Shown here: piece by piece, positions 1-8,194 of the stretch | Numbering within the stretch: position 1 is the stretch's first letter | How the letters are laid out: every line of letters begins with the position of its first letter | Source of the DNA: Tindallia californiensis | GTDB taxonomy: Bacteria; Bacillota; Clostridia; Peptostreptococcales; Tindalliaceae | Length of the DNA: 64,000 nucleotides | Reading direction: 5' to 3' | NCBI RefSeq assembly: GCF_900107405.1 | Contig: NZ_FNPV01000006.1 | Location: 232,973-296,972 of the forward strand | Notes under the pieces: model-generated | What the model was told of the DNA's origin: nothing | Database searches by the model: none | Seen by the model: the letters and a program-made list of their open reading frames with translations, nothing else | Translations under genes and position numbers: made by a program

Positions 1-1592
1 ACGACTGGAGTCTTGCACAACGTCGAGAGTATTTAATGGAACTGGCTGAACTGACAGAAAAAGAAGCGCCAGATATCTATATCTACGGTCGCCTGGTGGA
101 AGAAGACAGCGGTCGTGTCCGAGAGATATTTGCACTGGAAAATGGTGGTCTCTATGGATGGGAACGAGATCCTTCAGATTGGTTTGATCGATATGAAATG
201 GATCGCTGGCGGGACGATTTTGATAATGACCGCTATCAGCAATACTGGGAACGGGATCGATGGTGGCAGGATGGAGACTGGTATGAAACCGCCGCCAGAA
301 GAGAAGTGGAAGACCCGGCGCCTGAAAGGATTTCTTTTCGAGAGCAGGTTCAGATGATGCCATTACTCCTAACCGTAGATGGCGTTCCTTTTAACAGTCA
401 GGAAAAAATGTTCCGGCGGAACCCGGAAATTTATGTGCCTGCCGGTGAATTGGCTGACGCTCTATATTTAATGTTGCGTGTTCAGGAAGATGCAGGCCAG
501 ATGGTTTTTGGCATGAATCCGGCCGCTTATCCTTCAGAACAGCTGACCATGGTTCATCAGCTGCGTAGCAAGGAAAGCGAATTAGAAACGCTTCGCCGGG
601 AAGTATCCAGTCTTTTGAAGGAAGTAGAAGAAATGGAACAACGCCCAATTATCCGGCCATATGAACGAATTACCTCTATTGGTGAAATGGAGCGTTATTT
701 GGAAAACCGTTATGGAAACTTTATGGGAGTCTATACAGAAGTTTACCTTTCCCGCTTGCGTGATCAACGCTATCGTTTACGGGTATGGGTAGCGGATGAA
801 GATTTTGACGAATTTGATGGTATTTCTCAACGATCTATTGAACGTTGGATTGCGGATATGCAGGCAGCAATCCGAGAAATGTATGATGAAAAAGCAGAAG
901 TGGAAGGTTCTATCCGAAGTGATGGAGAAGAGGAAGATGACCGGGTTATGATCTCTTTCCGTCAGCGGGGAGGAAGATTAGATTTTGACTTTGATGAGCA
1001 TAGCGGTGCTGGGCATCGACGGGATCTGGATCTGGAGAAATTGTTAAGAGAGTTACGACGTAATATCCGAAGGTTTGCCGGACGCAGCTTTACCTATGAA
1101 GGAGATTTAATGCGTCGGGACGTAGAACTAAGAATCGTCACCAGCGAAAGTCGGTTTATGGATCTGAGCCCTGAAGATCAATCTGATTACCTGCATGAAC
1201 TGATGGACGAAATTTACGCTGTCTATCCAGGTATTACGGTAGACGGGTTAATCCAACATTCCAGTCAAGCCTCGCCCTTCTTCCGTTTTTCCATCGAGAA
1301 TGGAAATATTTTCTCGGAAGATCTGATGCAGTCTCTGGAAGACGATCTGAACCGATATGAACGAGACTTTGACGGATTGCGCTTTGAGTTTGCGATTAAT
1401 CGTCAACATGACGGAGATATCCGTCTACGGCTTGATGGTGGCTTTACACGCGATAGCGATGCCTGGCAAAATGTGGATGCCGCCGCTTTTAATCAATGGC
1501 TGGAAGATTTGAAAGACCGGGCCGAAGATGTACTGATGCTTAACGTAACTACCCAGTTAAGAGATTCTAATGGTCGTCGGTTAGAACTTTAA
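1..1592 (+). CDS. Acidic protein with stalk-like domain, 5' end outside window
   Basis: The reading frame is open from the first bases of the window (in frame from base 3, no stop before the first ATG at 36), so the gene probably begins upstream and this is its 3' part. I do not recognise the family. From the ATG the product has 518 residues, very rich in Asp, Glu, Arg and Trp. Residues 110-160 (LLTVDGVPFNSQEK, then VPAGELADAL) resemble the copper-amine-oxidase N-terminal 'stalk' repeat seen in clostridial surface proteins. Residues 178-205 look like a coiled coil. The rest repeats short blocks of alternating Arg and Asp with an alpha/beta feel. No membrane segment is seen in the visible part. 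It converges with the LPXTG gene and shares a terminator with it. Function unknown; a cell-surface role is inference from the stalk-like segment. Confidence 0.7.
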   Translation, partial: DWSLAQRREYLMELAELTEKEAPDIYIYGRLVEEDSGRVREIFALENGGLYGWERDPSDWFDRYEMDRWRDDFDNDRYQQYWERDRWWQDGDWYETAARREVEDPAPERISFREQVQMMPLLLTVDGVPFNSQEKMFRRNPEIYVPAGELADALYLMLRVQEDAGQMVFGMNPAAYPSEQLTMVHQLRSKESELETLRREVSSLLKEVEEMEQRPIIRPYERITSIGEMERYLENRYGNFMGVYTEVYLSRLRDQRYRLRVWVADEDFDEFDGISQRSIERWIADMQAAIREMYDEKAEVEGSIRSDGEEEDDRVMISFRQRGGRLDFDFDEHSGAGHRRDLDLEKLLRELRRNIRRFAGRSFTYEGDLMRRDVELRIVTSESRFMDLSPEDQSDYLHELMDEIYAVYPGITVDGLIQHSSQASPFFRFSIENGNIFSEDLMQSLEDDLNRYERDFDGLRFEFAINRQHDGDIRLRLDGGFTRDSDAWQNVDAAAFNQWLEDLKDRAEDVLMLNVTTQLRDSNGRRLEL

Positions 1593-1604
1593 TAAATGTG
1601 TGCG

Positions 1605-1645
1605 AAAAAAAGCCGGAGGATTACTTTTATCCCCCGGCTTTTCTT
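1605..1645. terminator. Bidirectional Rho-independent terminator
   Basis: An AAAAGCCGGAGG / CCCCCGGCTTTT stem lies between two convergent genes. There is an A run on one side and a T run on the other, so it can end transcripts from both strands. Confidence 0.85.
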
Positions 1646-1658
1646 TTCTGTTTTTTCT

Positions 1659-3512
1659 TTACCCACTATATCGACTTTTCATGACTAATCCAGTTCCAGC
1701 CAGTAACAAACCGGCCAAATAGAAGAATAAGGGGTTCCCTTCACCGGTTTGAGGCAACACCGGTACTCCTAACGGTATTTCTTCATCCAGAATAATGATT
1801 TCGGAAGGTTCCACAGGTTCTGGGGCTCCTTCAGGTATCACCCTATCCGGAATAGTGATTTCTGTTTCTGTCGCTTCTATTGCTTCCGGCGTTCCTTCTG
1901 GTATGGCAATCGGCTCTAATTCAATGATATCATCTGTTGTCTCGTCTGTTTCAATTATTTCTACTGGTGGTGTGGTTGTTCCACCTCCGCCACCGCCGCC
2001 GGCTGGTGTTTCTTCTTCATCAATAATAATTTCTTCGTCTACATCTTCGTCTGTTTCACCATCTACATCTTCGTCTGTATTTTGGTCGGTGTCTTCGTCG
2101 GTATCTTCATCCGTCTCACCGTCTGTATCTTCTTCAGTTTCGTCATCTGTGTCTTCTTTTAACTGGTTCCTAATAGTAGCAACAGCCGTCTGGCAAACAG
2201 GAGGTGCTATCACCATTGTTTGAATCCCTTCATCCTGATCGTTATCGCAATCTGGTATGATAACCATAACTCCCTGCTCAGCTTCTAACCATTCAAAAGC
2301 ATCATTTTCATCAATTACTTCCATTATCTTATAAGTTCCTGCCTCAATTCCTGTCAACGTGTTGAATCCCGGCATAATGGTTTCGAAAACGTAATTTGGT
2401 TCATTAGGGTTTTCAATAACCTGACTTTCGCCGTCCACCCGGTAAAGCTCAACCGTAAAGGCATCGCCTTCATAATCTGTTATCTCATCCCCATCAGCTT
2501 TCAACATTATTTTATTAATAATTAAATCAAACAATTCCGTTCCTGGCTCTTCATCTTTAATTCTAAGATGGCTTAAGACCAACATTGAACCTGGTCCCTG
2601 AGCTTGACCTTTTCCTTGATTGTTTGATGGGATTGAAAGTAAGATTTCTCCACCACTCTCTTCTGCTATTAATAAAACGTATGCGTTAAGCAGCGTATCA
2701 TGATCAACGGTGCCGATAAAGAAATGTTGCAACTGACCATTTCCCACTGGGCTTCCACTATCTGTTTTTGTTCCGGAATCCTGGAAAGTAGCATGAATCT
2801 CTGAAGGGGTGTACCCTGTCGGAATCTGGTTTAGTACAAAATGCCATACCACTTTTTCCGTTAATCCTCCGTCAGCATCACCAATACTAATTGGATCTCC
2901 GCCACTATCCTTAGGATCTTCCGAATTAACCCCTCGATGTGGTGCATGAAGATCTACTTGAATCGGTTCCGAAGCAGCTTCCAACTCTAACAAACCGGTT
3001 GATTGAAATACACTGGCTGCGATCCCTGGCTCTTCATCACCATTTTTTGATTGATTTTTCTCCTCCTGTTCCTTGTTCTTCTGGCCATTTTCATCCTTGT
3101 GTTCTTTTTCCTGGTTTTTCACCTCTGTTTCTGTTGCTGATTTTTCATCATTTCCTATTTCATCCTTGTTTGGAAAATGGCTTTCCATCTGAGATTCCTT
3201 TGTTTCTTCTTCCGAACTCTCACCTTCACTTTCTGAGTTCTCATTATCATCGATAGCATCTGCGTTCTCATTGGCAGTATCACTACTCTCATTGTTAGTG
3301 TCTCCGCTCTCATTGGCAGTATCTGATGAAGGCTGATCGTTTTCTGTCCCTTCATCACTTGATTCCTGGTTGCTTTCTTGGCTATTTTCTTGGTTGCTTT
3401 CTTGCCCATTTTCATCATCTGTATCTCCAAAGGCGGCCAAGCTGCTTCCAAAGGCCAAGAGTAAGACGAGTATCAAACTTAATGTTATTTGCCACTTCTG
3501 ATTTCTTCTCAT
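1659..3512 (-). CDS. LPXTG-anchored acidic surface protein
   Basis: Secreted protein predicted to be covalently fixed to peptidoglycan by a sortase. I start it at ATG 3512 (617 aa) because GAGGAG sits about 9 nt upstream; a GTG at 3521 is too close to that site. It has a signal peptide (residues 1-30, basic then hydrophobic) and a long Glu/Asn/Ser/Gln-rich spacer to about residue 165. A globular middle to about 450 includes a SpaA/Cna-B-like stretch (GTYKIMEVIDENDAF). A Thr/Asp/Glu repeat of period 4-8 (DTDEDTDEDTDQ type) follows, then a run of seven or eight Gly. The C-terminus is LPQTGEG at about residue 586, a hydrophobic helix and a KSRYSG tail. No sortase gene is in the window. The small gene just upstream on the same strand may be cotranscribed. 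An adhesin or matrix role is inference. Confidence 0.88.
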   Translation of the reverse strand: MRRNQKWQITLSLILVLLLAFGSSLAAFGDTDDENGQESNQENSQESNQESSDEGTENDQPSSDTANESGDTNNESSDTANENADAIDDNENSESEGESSEEETKESQMESHFPNKDEIGNDEKSATETEVKNQEKEHKDENGQKNKEQEEKNQSKNGDEEPGIAASVFQSTGLLELEAASEPIQVDLHAPHRGVNSEDPKDSGGDPISIGDADGGLTEKVVWHFVLNQIPTGYTPSEIHATFQDSGTKTDSGSPVGNGQLQHFFIGTVDHDTLLNAYVLLIAEESGGEILLSIPSNNQGKGQAQGPGSMLVLSHLRIKDEEPGTELFDLIINKIMLKADGDEITDYEGDAFTVELYRVDGESQVIENPNEPNYVFETIMPGFNTLTGIEAGTYKIMEVIDENDAFEWLEAEQGVMVIIPDCDNDQDEGIQTMVIAPPVCQTAVATIRNQLKEDTDDETEEDTDGETDEDTDEDTDQNTDEDVDGETDEDVDEEIIIDEEETPAGGGGGGGTTTPPVEIIETDETTDDIIELEPIAIPEGTPEAIEATETEITIPDRVIPEGAPEPVEPSEIIILDEEIPLGVPVLPQTGEGNPLFFYLAGLLLAGTGLVMKSRYSG

Positions 3513-3570
3513 TTTTCTCACTCCTCTTTTCTTTTGTTGGTATCTTTTGGAAAAGGAATTTCCTGATTTT

Positions 3571-3837
3571 TTACTGAATCGCTCTTGTTTTTCCTGAGAC
3601 GACCTCCTTAAACGTTTTTTTCCATTGCCTTAATGTTTCATTTCTATCCTCTGTTTTCTCATGCTGTTCCAACACTGATTCCATTAGTAAAATCAGTTCC
3701 CGATGACTTCTAAAGTGGATTTTTTCTCCCGTGTCTAATCGTTGTAAGCTTCCCTGCCAGCTATAATTTTGAAGGTAACGAATATCAATGATGAACTGAA
3801 CACCACCGACAATACCTTGTTTTTTCTCTTCTTTCAT
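3571..3837 (-). CDS. Small protein of unknown function upstream of LPXTG gene
   Basis: 88 residues, not recognised. I choose ATG 3837 because GGGAGGT lies 7 nt upstream; the longer frame from 3861 would bury that site. The product starts MKEEKKQGIVGGVQFIIDI and is mixed beta then alpha, with no signal peptide or membrane segment. The middle (WQGSLQRLDTGEKIHFRS, then HRELILLMESVLEQH) looks like a small beta unit followed by a helix that mentions a 'target then helix' layout seen in short regulatory proteins. It is 58 nt from the LPXTG gene and reads the same way, so the two are probably one transcript. Its promoter region carries a tandem 12-bp repeat. A regulatory or accessory role for the surface protein is inference. 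Confidence 0.65.
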   Translation of the reverse strand: MKEEKKQGIVGGVQFIIDIRYLQNYSWQGSLQRLDTGEKIHFRSHRELILLMESVLEQHEKTEDRNETLRQWKKTFKEVVSGKTRAIQ

Positions 3838-3885
3838 ACGGGAGACCTCCCTTCCGTTCATTGATTAAATTAATTGATTATTCTC

Positions 3886-3934
3886 AATATACCCTACGGC
3901 TGTTACATCGGCAGAACATCTGTGTTACATCGGC
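3886..3934 (-). promoter_or_regulatory. Putative activated promoter with tandem direct repeats
   Basis: On the minus strand a -10-like TATATT (3886-3891) has no good -35. In its place are two identical copies of GCCGATGTAACA (3923-3934 and 3901-3912), exactly 22 bp apart, plus a partial third copy near 3935-3943. Directly repeated sites two helical turns apart that overlap the -35 are typical of activator-dependent promoters. Confidence 0.45.
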
Positions 3935-3941
3935 GTTACAG

Positions 3942-3968
3942 CCAATAAGACGCTTCGCGTCTTATTGG
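3942..3968. repeat. Perfect 12-3-12 inverted repeat
   Basis: CCAATAAGACGC, a TTC loop, then its exact complement. It has no T run on either strand, so it is not a simple terminator. Its core AAGACGCTTCGCG recurs in other intergenic gaps of the window (about 15619, 31604 and 39470), which suggests a small dispersed element. Confidence 0.6.
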
Positions 3969-4041
3969 TTGGTTAGTTGGAAAGGAAAAGCAAAACCACA
4001 AAATAATCCACAAACTAAATGCGCATTCCATTTCCTTATCC

Positions 4042-4088
4042 AAAAAAAAAGCCGGAAAACAGATCTTAATAGATCGTTTTCCGACTTT
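4042..4088 (-). terminator. Terminator of the chemotaxis receptor gene
   Basis: Read on the minus strand, AAAGTCGGAAAACGATCT and its complement form a stem of about 16 bp followed by nine T residues. It lies 40-80 nt past the stop of the minus-strand receptor gene. Confidence 0.85.
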
Positions 4089-4125
4089 CGAAGGGTTTTT
4101 AGTTATTCACTTTTATGCTTTTTAG

Positions 4126-6174
4126 CTAAATTTTGAAATGACTAATGCTTAACTGCATTTCTTCTGCTAGTCTTGCCAGTTCTTCGCTGGCATTGGATAT
4201 TTCTGTCACTGAAGCAATCTGTTCTTCCACGGAAGCAGAGGCTTCTTCTGTACCCGCTGCATTTTGTTGAGAAATGGCTGAAAGGCTTTCCATTACACGG
4301 ATAATTTCATTTTTCTTTCCATCCATTTCTCTGGCAGAACTATTAATATTACCAATCACCTCTTGCATGCTTTCAATGGCTCCTGCAATGCCGTCAAACT
4401 GCTGGGTAGTGGCTTCCAGACTGTTGGTCTGTGATTCAACGGTTTTATCCATCATTTCCATGGTTTTAACCGCACTTCCCGTTTTTTCAATCAACTCGTT
4501 GATGACGGTAACAATTTCTTCTGTAAAGGTACTGGATTGCTCTGCCAGTTTTCGGATTTCTTCAGCTACTACTGCAAAGCCTCGTCCCTGCTCACCAGCC
4601 CGAGCTGCTTCAATCGCTGCATTCAAGGCTAAGAGATTGGTTTGTTCTGCAATGCTTCGAATCATTCCACTGGCTTCTTCTATTTTTTCCGCACTTTCAT
4701 TGGTGTTTTTAATGATGTCACTGACTTCACCGGAGGCTTCCCGATTGGTATTAGCGTGTTTAACTAGTTCTCCCAGGGTTGTCATTCCCTGATCTTTTAA
4801 GCTTCGCACCTGTTCTGTCGCTTCGTTGAGCTGGCGGACGTTTTCCAGATCTTTTTCAATCAGTGTTCCCATTTCAGTAATATTGGCGACTCCTTCCTGG
4901 GTACTGCCAGCCTGATTGGTTGCTCCATTGGCAATTTCCTCAATGGTTCTGCCTACTTCCTCTGCTGCTGAACTGGATTGCTGACTGGTAGCACTGAGTT
5001 CTTCTGATGAAGATGCCACCTGTTCCGAATGACCGGCAATATTCGATACCATCTCTTTAATGGAAAGCCTCATGTTTTCAATAGCATGGGCCATTTCTCC
5101 AAATTCGTCTTTCATCTTCAGTAGTTTAGGATCGGTTTCTACGGTAAAGTCACCACGGCCAATGGTTGCCAGTTGTTCTTTGGTTTTGCTGATGGATGTC
5201 ATAATATGTCGGGAAATGCTCAGCAGGATAACTCCCAGGATCACAAACGCAACTATCCCGGTTGTTGCAACGGTGATGGTGTTTTGTCGAATGGCTCCGG
5301 CTACCCTTTCCATAGAAAAGCCGATATTAATGGCGCCAATATGTTGGCCATCGACAAATACAGGATAGGCGACGTCATAGACATCAACGCCTTCTGTATC
5401 AAAGAAGTACTCCGAAGTAAAGGGGTTTCCTTCCACGGCTGCCACTTGACTACCTTCATCCGTCAGCTCAATCCCAATCCGTTCATGATGAGAGTGGGCT
5501 ACGGCTCTCTGATTCAGATCTATAAACAGGGCAAAAACAATGTTGTCTTCCGCCGCCAAAATCTCTACTAAATTTTGATGTCCAAATTCTTCCGTCATTT
5601 CATTGATATTATTGGCCAATACTCCCGCCTGTACAAATCCGCCCCGGGGACTTCGAACGTAGCCGTATTTATAGTAGTCATCGGTGACGGCACTTTCCCG
5701 AATCTCTTCCATCAACTCTCTTTCACTACCAGAGGCAAAGGCTGCCGCTGGATGATCGGAAGGTGCTTGCCAGCCCAGATTGGCCGGATCGTTGGAATAT
5801 AGGATCAATCCATTATTATCGTAATAGTTTAGCTCATCCACATTCATGGCGTTGGCTAAATCTGTCAGCATCTCATTGCTGATTTCGTCCTGATACAATA
5901 CCACTGTATTAGAAACTTGTCGAATGGTATTTTCAACGGTATGGGTAATGGTTTCAATTGAGGTGGTGGCCAGCTCCAGTTGTCGGGCTGCCTGAGATGC
6001 CACTTCCAATCCATCATCCCTCATTTGGTCCAGCATGCTGTCCCGGGTACCGGCAGCGGAAACCATACCAATCACCAACACAGCTATCAGCACAATGACC
6101 AGAGGTAATACGGTTAAGCGCCTGCGGATGGAACGGGTTGCCCGATGTTCTTGAAGCTTTTGCGTTTTTTTCAT
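4126..6174 (-). CDS. Methyl-accepting chemotaxis protein
   Basis: Transmembrane receptor that senses an external ligand and controls CheA through its cytoplasmic hairpin. Start chosen at ATG 6174 (682 aa) because GGAGGAG is 5 nt upstream; an earlier frame start at 6222 is less likely. A membrane helix (about 20-42) is followed by an extracellular Cache-type sensor of about 260 residues, a second helix (about 310-335), a HAMP domain and a long helical signalling domain. The conserved hairpin tip [20 protein letters not shown] is near residues 515-535. The C-terminus (LSISHFKI) lacks a CheR-binding pentapeptide. It is a single gene with its own promoter and terminator, and no other chemotaxis gene is in the window. 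The ligand cannot be read from the sequence. Confidence 0.96.
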   Translation of the reverse strand: MKKTQKLQEHRATRSIRRRLTVLPLVIVLIAVLVIGMVSAAGTRDSMLDQMRDDGLEVASQAARQLELATTSIETITHTVENTIRQVSNTVVLYQDEISNEMLTDLANAMNVDELNYYDNNGLILYSNDPANLGWQAPSDHPAAAFASGSERELMEEIRESAVTDDYYKYGYVRSPRGGFVQAGVLANNINEMTEEFGHQNLVEILAAEDNIVFALFIDLNQRAVAHSHHERIGIELTDEGSQVAAVEGNPFTSEYFFDTEGVDVYDVAYPVFVDGQHIGAINIGFSMERVAGAIRQNTITVATTGIVAFVILGVILLSISRHIMTSISKTKEQLATIGRGDFTVETDPKLLKMKDEFGEMAHAIENMRLSIKEMVSNIAGHSEQVASSSEELSATSQQSSSAAEEVGRTIEEIANGATNQAGSTQEGVANITEMGTLIEKDLENVRQLNEATEQVRSLKDQGMTTLGELVKHANTNREASGEVSDIIKNTNESAEKIEEASGMIRSIAEQTNLLALNAAIEAARAGEQGRGFAVVAEEIRKLAEQSSTFTEEIVTVINELIEKTGSAVKTMEMMDKTVESQTNSLEATTQQFDGIAGAIESMQEVIGNINSSAREMDGKKNEIIRVMESLSAISQQNAAGTEEASASVEEQIASVTEISNASEELARLAEEMQLSISHFKI

Positions 6175-6314
6175 CTTTTCTCCTCCTTTTTCTGCGAATA
6201 TCTTATTTTTCTTTCTCATCAATCTTATAGATGGTTTTTATGTAGGCAAACACGATTACCCATTAACCTATTTTTGAAACATCACACTTTATTTTGACAC
6301 ATTGATGTGCCACG

Positions 6315-6343
6315 ATTGTATCGATAAAAGGGCTCTATGTCAA
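6315..6343 (-). promoter_or_regulatory. Sigma-A promoter of the chemotaxis receptor gene
   Basis: Minus-strand TTGACA (6338-6343), 17 bp, then TACAAT (6315-6320), about 140 nt before the start codon. The long leader between promoter and gene shows no clear hairpin. Confidence 0.75.
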
Positions 6344-6374
6344 CCTTCCTGGCAAATGTCGAAATAATCAGAAC

Positions 6375-6413
6375 GCAAAAAAGCCGGAGTTTTTTTCCTA
6401 CTCCAGCTTTTGC
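6375..6413 (-). terminator. Terminator of the yabR transcript
   Basis: The minus strand reads AAAGCTGGAGT, a loop, ACTCCGGCTTTTTT. It lies 70-100 nt past the stop of the S1-domain gene and closes the divIC-yabR transcript. Confidence 0.8.
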
Positions 6414-6480
6414 TTTTCATTATTTCCTAGTAATTGTTTACCTATTTGGGGTTTTTCGGCAAATTCCTCTTTGAGGATCC

Positions 6481-6894
6481 TTATTCCCTGCTCCCACCGC
6501 CGGTATTGCGTCGAACCTGTTTGACCCGGTTCTTATTGCCTTGCATCTTTTCTTCGCTATCTTTCATGAATTTACTAATTTTATCTTCCAGAGATTCTGT
6601 CTGACTGGTTTTGGAAGGAGAGCTCCAGTCCAACTCTGTTGGTGCTGTGCTTTTTTTCTTTTCCTGAGCCTGGCGAATGGACAGACTGATTTTTCCATCA
6701 TCATTAATGGAAAGCACCTTTACTTTGACCTTTTGTTTGTCCTTAATAAATTCGCGAATATCTTTTACATAGTCATCGGCTACCTCTGAAATGTGAACCA
6801 GCCCTGTTTTTCCTTCGCCCAAATCGATAAACGCACCAAAATTGGTGATTCCTGCTACTGTACCTTCAATTATTTTTCCCACCTGAACCGGCAT
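6481..6894 (-). CDS. yabR: S1-domain RNA-binding protein, YabR-like
   Basis: 137-residue RNA-binding protein. One S1 domain fills residues 3-73, with the typical VGKIIEGTVAGITNFGAF start, the GKTGLVHISEV strand and ISLSIRQ end. A charged Ser/Lys/Glu tail follows with a basic end (KQVRRNTGGGSRE). The family (YabR, general stress protein 13-like) binds ribosomes or polynucleotide phosphorylase-type partners in some Firmicutes; the precise role is not settled. It follows divIC on the same strand, as in Bacillus subtilis where the order is divIC-yabR. GGAGG precedes the ATG. It is the last gene of its transcript, with a terminator 70 nt on. Confidence 0.93.
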   Translation of the reverse strand: MPVQVGKIIEGTVAGITNFGAFIDLGEGKTGLVHISEVADDYVKDIREFIKDKQKVKVKVLSINDDGKISLSIRQAQEKKKSTAPTELDWSSPSKTSQTESLEDKISKFMKDSEEKMQGNKNRVKQVRRNTGGGSRE

Positions 6895-6973
6895 AAATTC
6901 TTTTTTCCTCCTTGTAAATTATGTAGTGAACAGCCATTTTATTTTTAATAAACTACCGTCACCGGTAGGTATT

Positions 6974-7279
6974 TTATTGGTTTTCCCGCTGTTGAATATC
7001 CACCAGTACCCACTCATCTTCCCGAACCATTCTGAGGTTCTGGCGAGCCATGGCTTCTATGTATTCATCTTCTGTGATATGTTCCAACGTGTAGCGAAGG
7101 GCTTCAATTTCTTCTTCCAAGGATTCCACCTGCTTTTGCGCATGATGATGTAATTCTTCCAGTTCTCTCCGTTCCTGTTCTTGGGTATACCAGGTTCGAA
7201 TCGGATTGAGCGCCAGTAGAATCACCACGATCCAAAAGATTTTTCGGCTTAAGGAAGATTTTTTTCTTCTCCGAGCCAT
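6974..7279 (-). CDS. divIC: Septum formation initiator, DivIC/FtsB family
   Basis: 101-residue bitopic division protein that joins FtsL and DivIB in the divisome. It has a basic cytoplasmic start (MARRRKKSSLSRK), one membrane helix (about 13-30, ending NPIRTWY), a coiled coil (about 33-70, rich in Glu, Leu and His) and a small globular end with the family pattern YIEAMARQNLRMVREDEW. GGGGTG precedes the ATG. It lies between rqcP and yabR. The sporulation genes yabP and yabQ, which stand between the equivalents in Bacillus subtilis, are absent here; a 168-bp gap with a promoter replaces them. Confidence 0.93.
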   Translation of the reverse strand: MARRRKKSSLSRKIFWIVVILLALNPIRTWYTQEQERRELEELHHHAQKQVESLEEEIEALRYTLEHITEDEYIEAMARQNLRMVREDEWVLVDIQQRENQ

Positions 7280-7321
7280 AAGAACACCCCTTGACTAATG
7301 GTGCTTTGCACCTTTAAAAAG

Positions 7322-7343
7322 TAAGCATAAGGCCTTATGCTTA
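7322..7343. repeat. Perfect 22-bp palindrome in the divIC leader
   Basis: TAAGCATAAGG followed by its exact complement lies downstream of the divIC promoter and 43 nt before the start codon. A second short hairpin (GGTGC AAA GCACC, about 7300-7312) follows. It could be an operator or a leader hairpin; no T run follows, so it is not a terminator. Confidence 0.55.
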
Positions 7344-7387
7344 AAGCATGATGTCATAAAATAAAAAAATCCTAGTCATTCAGCTAC

Positions 7388-7416
7388 AGTATACCCTTTT
7401 TTCTTGCTGTTGGCAA
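7388..7416 (-). promoter_or_regulatory. Sigma-A promoter for divIC-yabR
   Basis: Minus-strand TTGCCA (7411-7416), 17 bp, then TATACT (7388-7393), placed between rqcP and divIC. It gives divIC its own transcription start apart from the hup-rqcP genes. Confidence 0.65.
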
Positions 7417-7447
7417 GACTGAAGACATTTTTTCACATAGGCGATGT

Positions 7448-7711
7448 TTAAGAATCAGCGGATGTAGGAGAAGGCGTCATCTGATAAAGGCTTTCGGCTT
7501 CTTCCTTTTTTACATGTTCTGCCACCTTCAGCACTTGTATATGTAAAGGAGGCTGACTGATGGCAATGGTTAGATGATCTCCCGGCTGAACTTCTGTGCC
7601 CGCTTTGGCATCCCGCCCATTGATGGTAACAAGGCCTTTGTCGCAGGCTTCTTTGGCAATGGTTCTTCTTTTAATAATCCGAGCATTTTTAAGGTATTTA
7701 TCCAGTCGCAT
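7448..7711 (-). CDS. rqcP: S4-domain ribosome quality control protein RqcP
   Basis: 87-residue RNA-binding protein with an S4 domain over residues 1-60 (MRLDKYLKNARIIKRRTIAK, then GLVTINGRDAKAGTEV and the GD turn). In Bacillus subtilis the homologue (YabO, renamed RqcP) works with RqcH to add C-terminal Ala tails on stalled nascent chains in 50S subunits. The tail from residue 61 is acidic and Pro/Ser-rich and is not conserved in the family. AAGGAG lies 6 nt before the ATG. Position between hup/yabN and divIC is as in Bacillus. A terminator lies between hup and this gene, so it is either read through or driven by an unseen promoter. Confidence 0.93.
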   Translation of the reverse strand: MRLDKYLKNARIIKRRTIAKEACDKGLVTINGRDAKAGTEVQPGDHLTIAISQPPLHIQVLKVAEHVKKEEAESLYQMTPSPTSADS

Positions 7712-7745
7712 AATATCTCCTTATTTCATTCCTTCTAAGTATAAT

Positions 7746-7772
7746 AAAATCAGGCCAAAGCCTGATTTTATT
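7746..7772 (-). terminator. Terminator downstream of hup
   Basis: The minus strand reads AATCAGGC, a TTTGG loop, then GCCTGATT with a T-rich tail. It stands between hup and rqcP. Confidence 0.7.
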
Positions 7773-7821
7773 ATTTGATCAATGTATTGTATTTCCCATG
7801 ATTTTACAGGATGTCCAGGAC

Positions 7822-8100
7822 TTATTCGTTGATTTTCTCTTTAAGTGTTTTACCTGCTTTGAAAACCGGTGCTTTTGAAGCTGGAATTTCAATCACTTGC
7901 TCTGGATCTCTTGGGTTTCTACCTTTTCTTGGTTTTCTTTCACGAACGTCGAAAGTTCCAAATCCTACTAATTGAACTTTTCCACCTTCTACCAATGTTT
8001 CCTCAACTGTTTCCATAAATGCATTCAGTGAAGCTTCTGCATCTTTTTTTGTCAGGCCGCTGAGTTCCGCCATTTTTGCAACTAATTCCGCTTTGTTCAC
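7822..8100 (-). CDS. hup: Histone-like DNA-binding protein HU
   Basis: 92-residue nucleoid protein that bends and wraps DNA as a dimer. The start is GTG at 8100: AAGGAGG lies 6 nt upstream and the product then begins (M)NKAELVAKMAELSG, the normal HU N-terminus. Frames that start further upstream add a tail foreign to the family. The body has the helix pair (residues 1-40), the GFGTFDVRERKPRKGRNP beta arm (about 46-63) with the Pro-tipped DNA-intercalating loop, and the VPVFKAGK-type C-terminal helix. It lies downstream of yabN as in other Clostridia and is followed by a terminator. Confidence 0.97.
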   Translation of the reverse strand: MNKAELVAKMAELSGLTKKDAEASLNAFMETVEETLVEGGKVQLVGFGTFDVRERKPRKGRNPRDPEQVIEIPASKAPVFKAGKTLKEKINE

Positions 8101-8194
8101 AAAATCCCTCCTTAAAATAAGTGTTTCGAGATTAAAATAATAAATCATTTCCTCTATGTTGAAGAACAAAACCTTTATCGCTTTGCCCAGAGGT

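Noticed and set aside
1795..2223. 142-residue Ser/Val-rich frame on the plus strand
   Set aside because: It is the antisense shadow of the Asp/Glu/Thr repeats of the LPXTG gene; no ribosome binding site and composition explained by the other strand.
3861..4136. 91-residue frame on the plus strand
   Set aside because: It crosses the direct repeats, the hairpin and the receptor gene's terminator, and overlaps the receptor gene end; composition looks non-coding.
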